Shown: in pieces, positions 32,838 to 42,472 of the stretch
Layout: each line of letters begins with the position of its first letter
How positions within the stretch are numbered: the first letter of the stretch is position 1
Assembly (NCBI RefSeq): GCF_017798205.1
Contig: NZ_CP060010.1
Location: forward strand, 1,612,001 to 1,676,000
From: Cognatishimia activa
GTDB taxonomy: Bacteria > Pseudomonadota > Alphaproteobacteria > Rhodobacterales > Rhodobacteraceae
Direction: 5' to 3'
Length of the DNA: 64,000 bases
Position numbers and translations under genes: made by a program
The notes under the pieces: model-generated
What the model was told of the DNA's origin: nothing
The model's database searches: none
The model's input: the letters and a program-made list of their open reading frames with translations, nothing else

Positions 32838-33440
32838 ATGAAACTTATTGGCTCGCCGACCTCTCCTTTTGTGCGCAAATGTTTGGTTGCTTTGAAAGAG
32901 CTTGGCCTTGATGAGCAAATCGAGGTTCTTTCAGTTGCAACAACACCGCTCGCTTCAGCACCCGAAGTCCTTGCGGCCAATCCCTTAGGCAAAATCCCAG
33001 CGCTCATCAGTGATGAAGGCCCGGCGATCTATGACAGTCGCGTCATCACGCAATTCCTCAACGCGCATGCCGAGGGCGACCTTTATCCCGAAACTGCGAA
33101 ATGGGAACTCCTCACGCTCGAAGCGACTGCCGATGCGATTATGGAGGCTGCGGTTCTGATGGCCTATGAAGCTCGTGTCCGCCAAGACGGCGAACGCAGC
33201 GAAGCATGGGTCGAGGCCCAATGGGGCAAAGCCACACGCGCTTTGGATGCGGTGCAGGCGCGCTGGATGAGCCACCTTAGTGGCCCGCTCAATATCACAC
33301 AGATCGGGATCGCTTGTGCGCTGGGCTATATCGACTTCCGCCACGATGCGCGCCAGTGGCGCGACGGGCGCGAGACCTTGGCGGATTGGTTCGCCACCTT
33401 TAGCCAGCGCGAGTCTTTTCAGACAACCACGCCTTCCTGA
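32838..33440 (+). CDS. Glutathione S-transferase-like protein
   Basis: A 200-residue protein starting MKLIGSPTSPFVRKCLVAL, in the family that carries SPFVRK at the active-site turn. KIPALIS holds the cis-Pro, and YDSRVITQFL is the gamma-glutamyl contact. The C-terminal helical domain is short. AAGGA precedes the ATG. It probably forms a two-gene unit with the GST gene upstream, from which it differs clearly in sequence. Confidence 0.85.
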   Translation: MKLIGSPTSPFVRKCLVALKELGLDEQIEVLSVATTPLASAPEVLAANPLGKIPALISDEGPAIYDSRVITQFLNAHAEGDLYPETAKWELLTLEATADAIMEAAVLMAYEARVRQDGERSEAWVEAQWGKATRALDAVQARWMSHLSGPLNITQIGIACALGYIDFRHDARQWRDGRETLADWFATFSQRESFQTTTPS

Positions 33441-33444
33441 TTTT

Positions 33445-33465
33445 ATCTTGCCAAAAATACTCTGG
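33445..33465 (-). repeat. Intergenic repeat second arm, copy 2
   Basis: The minus strand reads CCAGAGTATTTTTGGCAAGA, the same arm as at 5.5 and 48.9 kb. It lies right after the GST stop and before the terminator. Confidence 0.7.
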
Positions 33466-33475
33466 ACGCAGCCCA

Positions 33476-33508
33476 TAAAAAAGGCGGTGTGCACAGCACG
33501 CCGCCTTT
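33476..33508 (-). terminator. Terminator of the outer-membrane protein gene
   Basis: On the minus strand AAAGGCGGCG pairs with CACCGCCTTT and is followed by T residues. The stem also faces the GST gene on the other strand, so it may act both ways. Confidence 0.75.
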
Positions 33509-33536
33509 CGCAGTTTCAGACCAAGGGTCCGGACCA

Positions 33537-34205
33537 TTAATACCGGTAAGTGATACCGATGTTCAGCGCATTGGTTATCAGGTTGGTTTCCAAGGTGCCG
33601 CCCGTGTCCAGATCAAAGGAATTGCTGGAATAGGTAAACTGGTACTCCGCATAGGCATCCCAGCGTTCATTCAATTCCATAGACACACCGGCTCCAATCC
33701 GCGCCGCCGGCCCGGTTACTTGATAGCCATATGTGCGCGCCAGACCTGTTGGCTGTGCATCCACATGCGGAATCGCCAAACCGAGACCTCCAGTCACAAA
33801 TGGAGACAATCGCCCATCCCACCAGCGACCATCCCAACGGCGGCTGATGTTTGCTGTCAGGATATTGTGGCCGTCGGTAAATTCCAGACGGTTCAGACCA
33901 AGCGCGGTGAGATCTGCATCAGACATATAGGCCTTGGCATGGGTCATTTCGACACCAAAACCCCAACCGCTATCGCGCCAGTACATAGCTTTGACACCAT
34001 AGTATGGCGGCGTTTCAAAGCTTTTGCCTTCCCAGGTGATCAGGCGATTCACATTCGTGGTGCCACCACCGTTGTTGAACGAGCCTGTTAGCCGGCTATG
34101 CGGGGAGGTCTGCGCTCCAAGGTAAAAGCTGAGTTCGATATCCGCGGAGGCGGGGCCTGCGAGAATCACGGCCACGGCCGCCAAAACGTTGCGCAATTTT
34201 TTCAT
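33537..34205 (-). CDS. Outer-membrane beta-barrel protein
   Basis: A 222-residue protein with a Sec signal (MKKLRNVLAAVAVILAGPASA). The mature part alternates polar and hydrophobic residues, has many aromatic girdle residues, and ends NALNIGITYRY, the aromatic C-terminus of BAM substrates. It resembles the eight-stranded barrels annotated as OmpW-like or as lipid A oxidase, but I cannot choose. The ATG at 34205 follows GAGGG. The terminator lies 30 bases after the stop. Confidence 0.75.
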   Translation of the reverse strand: MKKLRNVLAAVAVILAGPASADIELSFYLGAQTSPHSRLTGSFNNGGGTTNVNRLITWEGKSFETPPYYGVKAMYWRDSGWGFGVEMTHAKAYMSDADLTALGLNRLEFTDGHNILTANISRRWDGRWWDGRLSPFVTGGLGLAIPHVDAQPTGLARTYGYQVTGPAARIGAGVSMELNERWDAYAEYQFTYSSNSFDLDTGGTLETNLITNALNIGITYRY

Positions 34206-34426
34206 GTGACTGCCCTCAATGCCCAAAATGAAGATTTTCTTGACTACATAGGAACAAATTCTAGCGCCCTCAAGCGCGACAGATCAACGCTCTAGCCCAC
34301 TTATGGCGAATGTGCGCTGGACGCACCACAAACGCTTCGCTAATAAGCACCGAAGGAGAAGCTGCAGGAGACTGCGGCTGAGTCCCATATTGGCCGAATT
34401 CGGCCGCGAAAATTGGAGTAAACCAC
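34206..34426 (+). promoter_or_regulatory. petABC upstream region with a perfect 14-base palindrome
   Basis: No gene is seen in these 221 bases. GGCCGAATTCGGCC at 34392-34405 is an exact palindrome about 20 bases before the petA start and could be a leader hairpin or an operator. The promoter itself is not identified. Confidence 0.5.
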
Positions 34427-34987
34427 GTGTCCCACGTAGATGATCACGAAGGCACCCGGAGGGATTTCCTCTATTATGCGACCGCAGGCGCAGGTGCAGT
34501 GACCGCAGGCGCGGCCGTTTGGCCCCTCGTCAATCAGATGAACCCCTCCGCAGACGTCAAGGCTCTGGCCTCGATTCGCGTAGACACCTCTGGCATCGAG
34601 CCGGGCACGCAGTTGACTGTGAAATGGCTTGGTAAGCCGGTCTTTATTCGTCGTCGTACGCAAGAAGAGATCGATGAGGCGCGCGCTGTGCCTTTGGCGG
34701 ACCTGAGCATCGATGCCGAGTCCCGCAACGACAACAAACCAGGCACCGACGCTGCGGATGAGAACCGTGCGATGGATGAAAACGGTGAATGGTTGGTCAT
34801 GATGGGTGTTTGTACACACCTTGGCTGTGTGCCTCTGGGCGATGGCGCAGGTGACTTTGGTGGCTGGTTCTGCCCATGCCACGGCTCTCACTACGACACA
34901 TCCGGCCGTATCCGCAAAGGTCCGGCCCCCGAAAACCTTCCTGTTCCTGTTGCCCGTTTCGAGGGCAGCGAACTGGTCCTCGGCTAA
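34427..34987 (+). CDS. petA: Rieske iron-sulfur subunit of cytochrome bc1
   Basis: A 186-residue protein with a Tat-type membrane anchor ([16 protein letters not shown]) and the [2Fe-2S] motifs CTHLGC and CPCHGS. It oxidises ubiquinol and passes electrons to cytochrome c1. An insert of about 50 residues with [12 protein letters not shown] and a polar stretch is usual in this group. The GTG start at 34427 follows TTGGAGTAA. petB starts 12 bases after the stop. Confidence 0.96.
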   Translation: MSHVDDHEGTRRDFLYYATAGAGAVTAGAAVWPLVNQMNPSADVKALASIRVDTSGIEPGTQLTVKWLGKPVFIRRRTQEEIDEARAVPLADLSIDAESRNDNKPGTDAADENRAMDENGEWLVMMGVCTHLGCVPLGDGAGDFGGWFCPCHGSHYDTSGRIRKGPAPENLPVPVARFEGSELVLG

Positions 34988-34999
34988 GGAGCGCGAAGA

Positions 35000-36322
35000 A
35001 TGTCTGGTATTCCTCACGATCATTACGAGCCAAAGTCTAACGGCGAAAAGTGGCTGCACAGCCGCCTGCCAGTTGTTGGTCTGCTCTATGACACCCTGAT
35101 GATCCCAACCCCAAAGAACCTGAACTGGTGGTGGATCTGGGGCATCGTTCTGGCGTTCTGCCTGGCGCTGCAAATCGTCACCGGTATTGTTCTGGTGATG
35201 CACTACACCCCGCATGTAGATCTGGCGTTTGCTTCCGTAGAGCACATCATGCGCAACGTGAATGGCGGCCATATGATCCGTTACATGCACATGAACGGCG
35301 CGTCGCTGTTCTTCCTTGCTGTCTATATCCATATGTTCCGCGGTCTCTTCTATGGTTCCTATAAGGCGCCTCGCGAAGTCACCTGGATCATCGGCATGAT
35401 CATCTATCTTCTGATGATGGCGACTGGTTTCATGGGCTACGTTCTGCCTTGGGGTCAGATGTCCTTCTGGGGCGCGACCGTGATCACCGGCCTGTTCGGT
35501 GCGGTTCCTTTCGTTGGCGATGCGCTGCAGACCTTCCTTCTGGGCGGCCCTGCCGTTGATAACGCGACCCTGAACCGTTTCTTCTCGCTGCACTATCTGC
35601 TGCCGTTTGTGATTGCAGGCCTCGTGATCGTGCACATCTGGGCCTTCCACACCACCGGCAACAACAACCCAACCGGTGTTGAAGTGCGTCGCGGTTCCAA
35701 AGAAGAAGCGGCGAAAGACACGCTGCCATTCTGGCCATACTTCGTGATCAAAGATCTCTTTGGTCTGGCAGTTGTTCTGGTGATCTTCTTCGCGGTTGTT
35801 GGCTTTATGCCGAACTACCTCGGCCACCCAGACAACTACATCGAAGCCAACCCTCTGGCGACACCAGCTCACATCGTTCCTGAATGGTACTTCCTGCCGT
35901 TCTACGCGATCCTGCGGGCCTTCACTGGCGACGTCTGGGTTGTGATGTTCGCAAGCTGGATCACCGGCGGCATCATCGATGCTAAGTTCTTTGGTGTTCT
36001 GGCGATGTTTGGTGCGATCGCGATCATGGCGCTGGCACCTTGGCTGGACACATCCCGTGTGCGCTCTGGTCAGTATCGCCCGATGTTCAAATGGTGGTAT
36101 CGCCTTCTGCTTCTGGACTTCGTTGTCCTGATGTGGGCCGGCGCGATGCCAGCAGAGCCTCCATACTCCACCATCTCGCTGATCGGCGCGACCTACTGGT
36201 TCGCATACTTCCTGGTCATCCTGCCTTTGCTGGGTGTGATCGAGAAGCCTCTGCCTCAGCCAGAGACCATCGAAGACGACTTCAATGCCCATTACGGCAA
36301 ACCAGCAGAACCTGCTGAATAA
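35000..36322 (+). CDS. petB: Cytochrome b of the bc1 complex
   Basis: A 440-residue membrane protein with eight or more helices. The GG...[12 protein letters not shown] and [15 protein letters not shown] regions carry haem-ligand His residues, [16 protein letters not shown] is the Qo-site helix, and the PEWY motif is present as [10 protein letters not shown]. The C-terminal extension beyond mitochondrial cytochrome b is normal for Rhodobacterales. AAGGAGCG precedes the ATG. Confidence 0.97.
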   Translation: MSGIPHDHYEPKSNGEKWLHSRLPVVGLLYDTLMIPTPKNLNWWWIWGIVLAFCLALQIVTGIVLVMHYTPHVDLAFASVEHIMRNVNGGHMIRYMHMNGASLFFLAVYIHMFRGLFYGSYKAPREVTWIIGMIIYLLMMATGFMGYVLPWGQMSFWGATVITGLFGAVPFVGDALQTFLLGGPAVDNATLNRFFSLHYLLPFVIAGLVIVHIWAFHTTGNNNPTGVEVRRGSKEEAAKDTLPFWPYFVIKDLFGLAVVLVIFFAVVGFMPNYLGHPDNYIEANPLATPAHIVPEWYFLPFYAILRAFTGDVWVVMFASWITGGIIDAKFFGVLAMFGAIAIMALAPWLDTSRVRSGQYRPMFKWWYRLLLLDFVVLMWAGAMPAEPPYSTISLIGATYWFAYFLVILPLLGVIEKPLPQPETIEDDFNAHYGKPAEPAE

Positions 36323-36336
36323 GAGGAAACGGGATA

Positions 36337-37131
36337 ATGTTTAAGAAACTCGCGATCTCCGCAGTTGCCGCCCTGACCTTGACTTCGGGTGCTGCTATGG
36401 CCGCCGGTGGCGCTGGTCACGTGCACGACGTTGACTTCTCTTACGAAGGTCCTTTCGGGACCTTCGATCAGAACCAGCTTCAACGTGGTCTGAAAGTCTA
36501 CACCGAAGTGTGCGCTGCCTGCCACGGCCTGCAGTATGTGCCTCTGCGTACATTGGCAGACGAGGGTGGTCCTCACTTCTCTGAAGCTGAGGTACGTCAG
36601 TATGCAGCAGATAACTTCGAAGTCTTTGACGCCGAGCTGGATGACTTCCGCGCGGCCAAGCCTGCGGACTTCTTCCCAGGATCCAACCTTGAGAACGCAC
36701 CTGACCTGAGCCTCATGGCAAAGGCACGTGCTGGTTTCCACGGCCCTTACGGCTCTGGTATCAACCAGTTCTTCAAAGGCATGGGCGGCGGTGAGTACAT
36801 CTACTCCATTCTGGATGGCTACACCGGCAAAGAGAAAACTCAGGCTGGCACCACCTTCTACGAAAACACCGCCTTCCCAGGTGGCTGGATCGCCATGGCG
36901 CCTCCACTGGAAGACGGTCTGGTCGACTTTGACGACGGTCACGACAATTCGCTGCACCACATGGCAGAAGATGTCTCTGCCTTCCTGATGTGGACCGCAG
37001 AGCCTAAGATGATGGCACGTAAAGAAGCAGGCTTTATCGGGGTGTTCATCCTCGCGATTCTGTCTGTTCTGCTTTACCTGACCAACAAGAAGATCTGGGC
37101 GCCGCACAAGGGCAAAAAGACTTCTGCCTAA
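36337..37131 (+). CDS. petC: Cytochrome c1
   Basis: A 264-residue protein with a cleaved signal (ending AAMAAGG), the haem c motif [23 protein letters not shown] near the middle, a Met axial-ligand region ([11 protein letters not shown]), and a C-terminal anchor ([16 protein letters not shown]) ending in Lys-rich residues. It is last in petABC, which ends in a strong terminator. Confidence 0.97.
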   Translation: MFKKLAISAVAALTLTSGAAMAAGGAGHVHDVDFSYEGPFGTFDQNQLQRGLKVYTEVCAACHGLQYVPLRTLADEGGPHFSEAEVRQYAADNFEVFDAELDDFRAAKPADFFPGSNLENAPDLSLMAKARAGFHGPYGSGINQFFKGMGGGEYIYSILDGYTGKEKTQAGTTFYENTAFPGGWIAMAPPLEDGLVDFDDGHDNSLHHMAEDVSAFLMWTAEPKMMARKEAGFIGVFILAILSVLLYLTNKKIWAPHKGKKTSA

Positions 37132-37154
37132 GGTTCAGGTGAGACGAATTTGAA

Positions 37155-37182
37155 AGGCCCCGCTTCTGGCGGGGCTTTTTGT
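37155..37182 (+). terminator. Rho-independent terminator of petABC
   Basis: GCCCCGC and GCGGGGC pair around a TTCTG loop and run into TTTTTG, 25 bases after petC. Confidence 0.9.
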
Positions 37183-37198
37183 TTTGGGGATGTGTCTT

Positions 37199-37277
37199 GG
37201 GGCTCTGCCCGTTCGGCCCTCAAAAGCTTCTCAAGCTTTGGCAAGACGGGCCTCACCCCGGGGTACTTCAGGCAAGA
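37199..37277 (+). repeat. Bipartite intergenic repeat, copy 3
   Basis: GGGGCTCTGCCC at 37199 and CCCCGGGGTACTTCAGGCAA at 37256 match the two arms seen elsewhere, here 45 bases apart and downstream of the petC terminator. The second arm runs into the 3' end of the next (minus-strand) gene. Confidence 0.65.
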
Positions 37278-38440
37278 GAAAATGGGGTTTCCCAAGTGAC
37301 CTGCTTGCAGCCTACAAAGCGGCCCAATCGGTCCAGTTCGGCGTGGAGTTTGTTTTGGCGCGCCGTAGGCCATTTGACGCCTGGCTCTGGCCAGAAGTTG
37401 AAGACGGTCAGTTCTGATTTCGCGCGGGTGGCTTTGACCTCGATGCGCCCGACAAAGCGGTCACCTTCGAGGATTGGATAGACGTAATAACCCCATTTGC
37501 GTTTCGCGGCGGGAACAAACATTTCGATGCGGTAGTCAAAGCCAAAGAGGCGATCCAGGCGCGCACGGTCTCGGGTCACCGGATCAAAGGGGTTCACGAT
37601 CCGAAGGCGTGATGATGGCGCGGTAAGATTCGCGAGGCGGGCCTCGATGTCTGGGGCGCCATAGGCCTGGGTGATCGTCTTGTCCGCGTTCTCGATTTCG
37701 ACGGGGATGAGATTGGCTTTACATAGCCAGTCTTTGGTTTCAACCGAGGTGCTGGCATCCCAGAAACGCTGGATCTCTCCGGCAGTGCCGACGGCGATAT
37801 GGTCAATCGCTTCGTTCAAGAGCCAGTCGAGCTCCGCGTCCTCGGACATCTCGCGCGTGCGCAGCTCTTCGGGAAAGACCCGTTCCGGCAGGTTGTAGAA
37901 CTTGGTGAAATCCTTGCGGAAACAGGTCGCGAGCTCTCCGGTGAGCCACATGTAATCCAACGCGCGTTTGTGCGGGGGGCGTGCCCACATTTCCTTGGGG
38001 CGGTCGTTCTTAGTGTCAAAGGCGTGGGTAGATAGGGCGCCTTCTTCCGTGATGCGGGCTTTGATGTCGCGCATCAGATCGGTGCCCGCGACTTCGGTGT
38101 ACCAATGGTTAGCTTTCTTCTCCATCCGCCGGAATTGGCGTCGCCAAGCGGGTAGGGCCTTCATTGGAATAACTGAGGCGTCATGAGTGAAATGCTCAAA
38201 GATCAGCCGGTCCTTGGCCAACAACGGATTAAGCATTTTCTCGCGGTAGTTCTGGTTTCGAGACCACAGGATATGATGATGCGCGCGGCTGACGGTTTGG
38301 ATGGTGTCCAACTGCACGAAGCCGAGTTGCTCGATCATTCGATAGACATCGAGCGGGCCCGTAGGCGTGTCTGACAACCCCTGAGAGGCCAGCCAAAGCC
38401 AACGCGCTTGTTTGTTAGTTATCCGTGAAGCTGCCTGCAT
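37268..38440 (-). CDS. YcaQ-like winged-helix DNA glycosylase
   Basis: A 390-residue protein of the AlkX/YcaQ (AlkZ-like, HTH_42) family, whose studied members cut damaged bases from DNA, including crosslinks. Tandem winged helices make up the fold. FVQLDTIQTVSRAHHHILWSR holds the QLD catalytic triplet typical of the YcaQ branch. AGGAGG stands six bases before the ATG at 38440, which fixes the start against a longer reading. The 3' end overlaps a repeat arm, as if the repeat extended the gene's tail. Confidence 0.85.
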   Translation of the reverse strand: MQAASRITNKQARWLWLASQGLSDTPTGPLDVYRMIEQLGFVQLDTIQTVSRAHHHILWSRNQNYREKMLNPLLAKDRLIFEHFTHDASVIPMKALPAWRRQFRRMEKKANHWYTEVAGTDLMRDIKARITEEGALSTHAFDTKNDRPKEMWARPPHKRALDYMWLTGELATCFRKDFTKFYNLPERVFPEELRTREMSEDAELDWLLNEAIDHIAVGTAGEIQRFWDASTSVETKDWLCKANLIPVEIENADKTITQAYGAPDIEARLANLTAPSSRLRIVNPFDPVTRDRARLDRLFGFDYRIEMFVPAAKRKWGYYVYPILEGDRFVGRIEVKATRAKSELTVFNFWPEPGVKWPTARQNKLHAELDRLGRFVGCKQVTWETPFSLA

Positions 38441-38479
38441 GATGCCTCCTGTCTGGGCATCAAACATGAGGCTCTAAAC

Positions 38480-39388
38480 TCAGTCCAGCCCGATGATGTG
38501 CTGCTCGCCACGCTTGCGCGCCAGAACCATCTGTTTCTGACGTTCGCGAAAGCGCTCTTTGTCGCGTTCACTGGTTTCATCAATACAGTGATGACAGCTG
38601 ACGCCCTGTTCATAGGCCGGGTTCGTGACATCTTCTGGCAGGATCGGGCGGCGGCAGGCGTGGCACAGCAAATGCGGGCCTTCTTTCAGCCCGTGGCCGA
38701 CCGAGACGCGTCCGTCAAAGACGAAACACTCGCCTTCCCAGGTGCTTTCCTCTTGGGGCACTTCTTCGAGGTATTTCAGGATGCCGCCCTTGAGGTGATA
38801 GACGTCCTCGACACCTTGACCCAACAGATAGTTCGTCGATTTCTCGCAACGAATGCCGCCGGTGCAGAACATGGCGATGCGCTTGTTGTGAAACCGGTCT
38901 TTGTTCTCTTCCCACCAGGCGGGAAACTCGCGGAATGTCGCAGTCTCAGGATCCACCGCACCCTCGAAGGTCCCGATGGCGACCTCATAGTCATTGCGCG
39001 TATCAATGGTGACCACATCAGGCGACTTGATCAGCTCGTTCCAATCCTGAGGGTCCACGTAGTTTCCCACATGGGCCGTCGGATCGACATTGGGCTGGCC
39101 CAGCGTCACGATCTCTTTCTTCAGCTTCACCTTCATACGTGGAAAAGGCTTTTCGCTGGCAGTGCTTTCTTTCCATTCGAAGTTCGCGCAACCCGGCAGG
39201 GACTGAATATGCGCGATCACCGCGTCGATGCCTTTGCGCGGTCCGGCAATCGTGCCGTTGATGCCTTCATGTGCCAAGAGCAGCGTGCCCGTGATCTCAT
39301 TTGCGAGACACAGGTCCAGCAAAGGCTGACGCAAAGCCTGGTGATCCTCAAAAGAGGTAAAGTGATAGAGCGCGCATACGGTATACAT
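38480..39388 (-). CDS. trhO: tRNA uridine(34) hydroxylase, rhodanese-like
   Basis: A protein of about 302 residues that makes 5-hydroxyuridine at the tRNA wobble base. The N-terminal TrhO domain starts [13 protein letters not shown], and the rhodanese domain has the catalytic loop [11 protein letters not shown] with the active Cys. The C-terminal part has two CxxC pairs (CHAC and CHHC), probably a zinc site. The start at 39388 agrees with relatives; an ATG four codons upstream (39400) is better spaced from AAGG and may be used instead. Confidence 0.92.
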   Translation of the reverse strand: MYTVCALYHFTSFEDHQALRQPLLDLCLANEITGTLLLAHEGINGTIAGPRKGIDAVIAHIQSLPGCANFEWKESTASEKPFPRMKVKLKKEIVTLGQPNVDPTAHVGNYVDPQDWNELIKSPDVVTIDTRNDYEVAIGTFEGAVDPETATFREFPAWWEENKDRFHNKRIAMFCTGGIRCEKSTNYLLGQGVEDVYHLKGGILKYLEEVPQEESTWEGECFVFDGRVSVGHGLKEGPHLLCHACRRPILPEDVTNPAYEQGVSCHHCIDETSERDKERFRERQKQMVLARKRGEQHIIGLD

Positions 39389-39462
39389 GCGCCGCGGCAT
39401 ACGCCTTGAGGCCTGTAACTTCAAGGACTAGGTTGTCGCACAAAGACCAACCGGAGGGTGGG

Positions 39463-40059
39463 ATGCGTAACGCACTGATCGTGATTGATGTTCAAAATGA
39501 TTTCTGCCCGGGTGGGGCTTTGGCTGTGCCAGAGGGCGATCAGATCGTCGCGGGAATTAATGCGTTGATGCCAGAGTTTGATGCGGTGATACTGACGCAA
39601 GACTGGCACCCATCGGGGCATAGCTCTTTTGCCAGCAGTCACGCAGGGAAGGGCCCTTATGAGACAGTAGAGATGCCTTATGGCACGCAGGTGCTTTGGC
39701 CTGATCATTGCGTGCAAGGGTCCGGCGGGGCGGACTTTCATAAAGACCTCGATACAACCCGAGCGGATATGATCATCCGTAAGGGCTATAACCCAGCCAT
39801 CGACAGCTATTCCGCGTTTTTCGAAAATGACCAGACCACGCCCACGGGGCTTGAAGGATATCTCAAGACGCGCGGGATTTCGGATGTGACGATGGTGGGG
39901 CTGGCGACGGATTTCTGTGTGAATTTCTCGGCACTTGATGCCGCGAAACTTGGGCTTAAGGTTTCCGTGCGTATGGACCTCTGCCGGGCGATTGATCTGG
40001 ATGGATCGCTCGCGGCCGCAACCGCTGCGATGAAAGACACAGGCGTTACGCTGATCTAA
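39463..40059 (+). CDS. pncA: Nicotinamidase
   Basis: A 198-residue isochorismatase-fold amidase that turns nicotinamide into nicotinate. The catalytic Asp is in VIDVQNDF, the Lys in IRKGYNP, and the Cys in GLATDFCVNFSA; metal ligands are in DWHPSGHSSF. GGAGG before the ATG fixes the start. pncB follows 63 bases later, so the two form a NAD salvage pair. Confidence 0.95.
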   Translation: MRNALIVIDVQNDFCPGGALAVPEGDQIVAGINALMPEFDAVILTQDWHPSGHSSFASSHAGKGPYETVEMPYGTQVLWPDHCVQGSGGADFHKDLDTTRADMIIRKGYNPAIDSYSAFFENDQTTPTGLEGYLKTRGISDVTMVGLATDFCVNFSALDAAKLGLKVSVRMDLCRAIDLDGSLAAATAAMKDTGVTLI

Positions 40060-40122
40060 CCCCGCTTGCCAGAGGCGGCCGCGCGCTGCAAACTCCTCCC
40101 AAAGCATTTCCCGGAGACCCCT

Positions 40123-41415
40123 ATGGTCGACATAGCCACCCGCGTCTGGACCCATAAGTGGAAGATTGACCCGATTGTGAGGTCCCTGATCGACACGGAT
40201 TTTTACAAGCTCTTGATGTGCCAGAGCGTGTTTCGCAATCGGCCTGACACGCAGGTGCAGTTTTCTCTGATCAACCGAACGACCTCGGTGCCCTTGGCAG
40301 ATCTCATCGACGAAGGCGAGCTGCGCGAGCAACTCGATCACGTGCGCTCTCTGTCGCTTAGTCGCGGTGAAAGCACCTGGCTAAGGGGCAATACGTTTTA
40401 CGGCAAACGCCAGATGTTCCGACCTGACTTTATGGAGTGGTTCGAAAACCTGCGCCTGCCGGCCTATCATCTGGAGCGGGTCGGGGATCAATATGAGCTG
40501 ACCTTTGAAGGCACGTGGCCCGAGGTGATGCTCTGGGAGATCCCCGCGCTGTCGATCCTGATGGAGTTGCGGGGCAGGGCGCTGCTGCACTCGATGAAGA
40601 AGTTTGAGATTCAGGTGCTTTATGCCCGCGCCATGACCAAACTCTGGGAAAAGATCGAGGTGCTGCAGAAGGTCGACAACCTGCGGATCGCGGATTTTGG
40701 CACCCGGCGGCGTCACAGCCACCTCTGGCAGGATTGGGCGGTGCAAGCCATGTGCGAGGGATTGGGGGAAAAGTTCGTCGGCACGTCAAACTGCCTGATC
40801 GCCAAGCGCCATGATCTTGAGGCCATCGGCACCAATGCGCATGAATTGCCGATGGTCTATGCGGCTTTGGCCGAAGACGATGCGGAACTCGCGCAGGCGC
40901 CCTATCAGGTTCTGGCTGATTGGCACGAAGAGCATGACGGGAACTTGCGGATCATCCTGCCTGACACCTACGGCACCGAGGGCTTCTTGGCCAAAGCTCC
41001 GGATTGGCTTGCAGGCTGGACAGGTATTCGCATTGACAGCGGAGACCCCGCAGGCGCCGCTGAGATCGCCATCAAATGGTGGAAGGACCGCGGTGAGGAT
41101 CCGTCTCAAAAGCTGGTGATTTTCTCGGACGGTTTGGACGTGGAAAAAATCGCAGAGCTGCAGACGCAGTTCCAAGACCGCGTGCGCGTGTCCTTTGGCT
41201 GGGGCACATTGCTGACCAATGATTTCCGCGGGCTGACGCCGGGCGATCAGCTCGCACCGTTTTCCTTGGTCTGCAAAGCGGTTGCCGCCAATGGTCGCCC
41301 GACGGTGAAACTTTCGGACAACCCGAACAAAGCAATGGGCCCGGCGGATCAGGTCGAACGCTACAAGCGCGTGTTTGGCGTCGGCGTGCAGGAACGCAGC
41401 GAAGTTCTGGTCTAA
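40123..41415 (+). CDS. pncB: Nicotinate phosphoribosyltransferase
   Basis: A 430-residue enzyme that joins nicotinate to PRPP, the step after PncA. DTDFYKLLMCQSVF is typical of the N-terminus, FGTRRRHSHLWQDW holds the His that is phosphorylated, and IRIDSGDPAGAAE and IFSDGLDVEKI form the phosphate site. CGGAGACC lies before the ATG. Its last four bases overlap the end of the convergent regulator gene. Confidence 0.95.
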   Translation: MVDIATRVWTHKWKIDPIVRSLIDTDFYKLLMCQSVFRNRPDTQVQFSLINRTTSVPLADLIDEGELREQLDHVRSLSLSRGESTWLRGNTFYGKRQMFRPDFMEWFENLRLPAYHLERVGDQYELTFEGTWPEVMLWEIPALSILMELRGRALLHSMKKFEIQVLYARAMTKLWEKIEVLQKVDNLRIADFGTRRRHSHLWQDWAVQAMCEGLGEKFVGTSNCLIAKRHDLEAIGTNAHELPMVYAALAEDDAELAQAPYQVLADWHEEHDGNLRIILPDTYGTEGFLAKAPDWLAGWTGIRIDSGDPAGAAEIAIKWWKDRGEDPSQKLVIFSDGLDVEKIAELQTQFQDRVRVSFGWGTLLTNDFRGLTPGDQLAPFSLVCKAVAANGRPTVKLSDNPNKAMGPADQVERYKRVFGVGVQERSEVLV

Positions 41416-42377
41416 TCTTTCTCAGGATCACCGCGCAGGCGATGGGGCGAGGTGCCAAACCGCGCGCGGAACAAGCGCGAGAAATGGCTGGCGGTATTGA
41501 ACCCGCAGGCGACGCCCACAGCCGTCACGGTCATATTGGTCTGCAACAATAGCTGCTGCGCCCGCTGCAGCCGCAGGTCGGTGTAGTATTTCTTGGGTGT
41601 CGCACTCAGATACCGGCGGAACAGGCGTTCCAGCTGGCGTGTCGAGATATTCACAGTCTTGGCCAGATCCGACGGGCGTAAAGGCTCTTCAAGATTGGTT
41701 TCCATCAACGCCAGAATTTCAGAGAGCTTCGGATGGCGGAAGCCCACGCGGTCTGCGGCCTGAATACGGGCGGAATGTTGGATGACGCGAATGCTGGTGT
41801 AATTCAAAAACCCAGCGACCAGATTAGCCAGCTTTTCAGATCTCAGTTGCGAGATATGGAACAGCATCAGATCAATCGCCGAGGTGCCGCCCGATGAACA
41901 ATAGGGCGACGCGCTTGAGGTGAAGGTGTACTCGGTCAAATCGACCTCGGGGAATTCTTCCATGAAGGCTTGGCGCTTTTCCCAATGAATGGTCGCGCGC
42001 TTGCCGTCCAAAAGGCCCGCCTTGGCCAGTACATATGCGCCGGTATAAAGCGCGCAAAGCGTTGCGCCGATCCTTTCCGCTTTGCGCAGAAATCCCGAGA
42101 CCGCGGAAAGGTTCTGACGCTCTACATCGTCTCCGGTCACAAGCACGACAAAGTCTTCGCGTTGCGGTTCATCCAAGGGGCCATCGATGGGAAAACTGCC
42201 GCCCAGCGCATCCGTCACGGGCGTGCCGTCTTCGCTGAGCACACGGATCTCGAAAGGCGCGCCTTCGCCGTGCTTATTAGCAAGCTGCAGCACCACTAAT
42301 GCATGCGTAAAGGACAGCGCGGAATATCCGGGCATCAAAATGAAAGTGAAACGAGGTGTTTTTGTCCCTGCCGTCAT
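41412..42377 (-). CDS. GlxA-type AraC-family regulator
   Basis: A 321-residue regulator with an N-terminal DJ-1/PfpI-like domain (residues 8-190; LCALYTGAYVLAKAGLLDGK is the elbow, where Cys is often present) and a C-terminal AraC helix-turn-helix pair (TRQLERLFRRYLSATPKKYY then AVGVACGFNTASHFSRLFRA). Members of this group control catabolism of carnitine, choline-type compounds or arginine; the target here is unknown. It converges on pncB with a four-base overlap. Confidence 0.88.
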   Translation of the reverse strand: MTAGTKTPRFTFILMPGYSALSFTHALVVLQLANKHGEGAPFEIRVLSEDGTPVTDALGGSFPIDGPLDEPQREDFVVLVTGDDVERQNLSAVSGFLRKAERIGATLCALYTGAYVLAKAGLLDGKRATIHWEKRQAFMEEFPEVDLTEYTFTSSASPYCSSGGTSAIDLMLFHISQLRSEKLANLVAGFLNYTSIRVIQHSARIQAADRVGFRHPKLSEILALMETNLEEPLRPSDLAKTVNISTRQLERLFRRYLSATPKKYYTDLRLQRAQQLLLQTNMTVTAVGVACGFNTASHFSRLFRARFGTSPHRLRGDPEKD

Positions 42378-42472
42378 GTCGTTCTTTTTGGGTGGCGCCC
42401 CTGAACAGGACGCTGCCGAGTTGGTTTGACTGTTGGGATTACCCTAACGTGAGCTTTTGCAATTCCAAATGG

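Noticed and set aside
34340-36292. A 650-codon open reading on the minus strand across petA and petB
   Set aside because: It lies wholly antisense to two certain genes, is rich in His/Gln/Arg as expected for a shadow frame, and has no family features.
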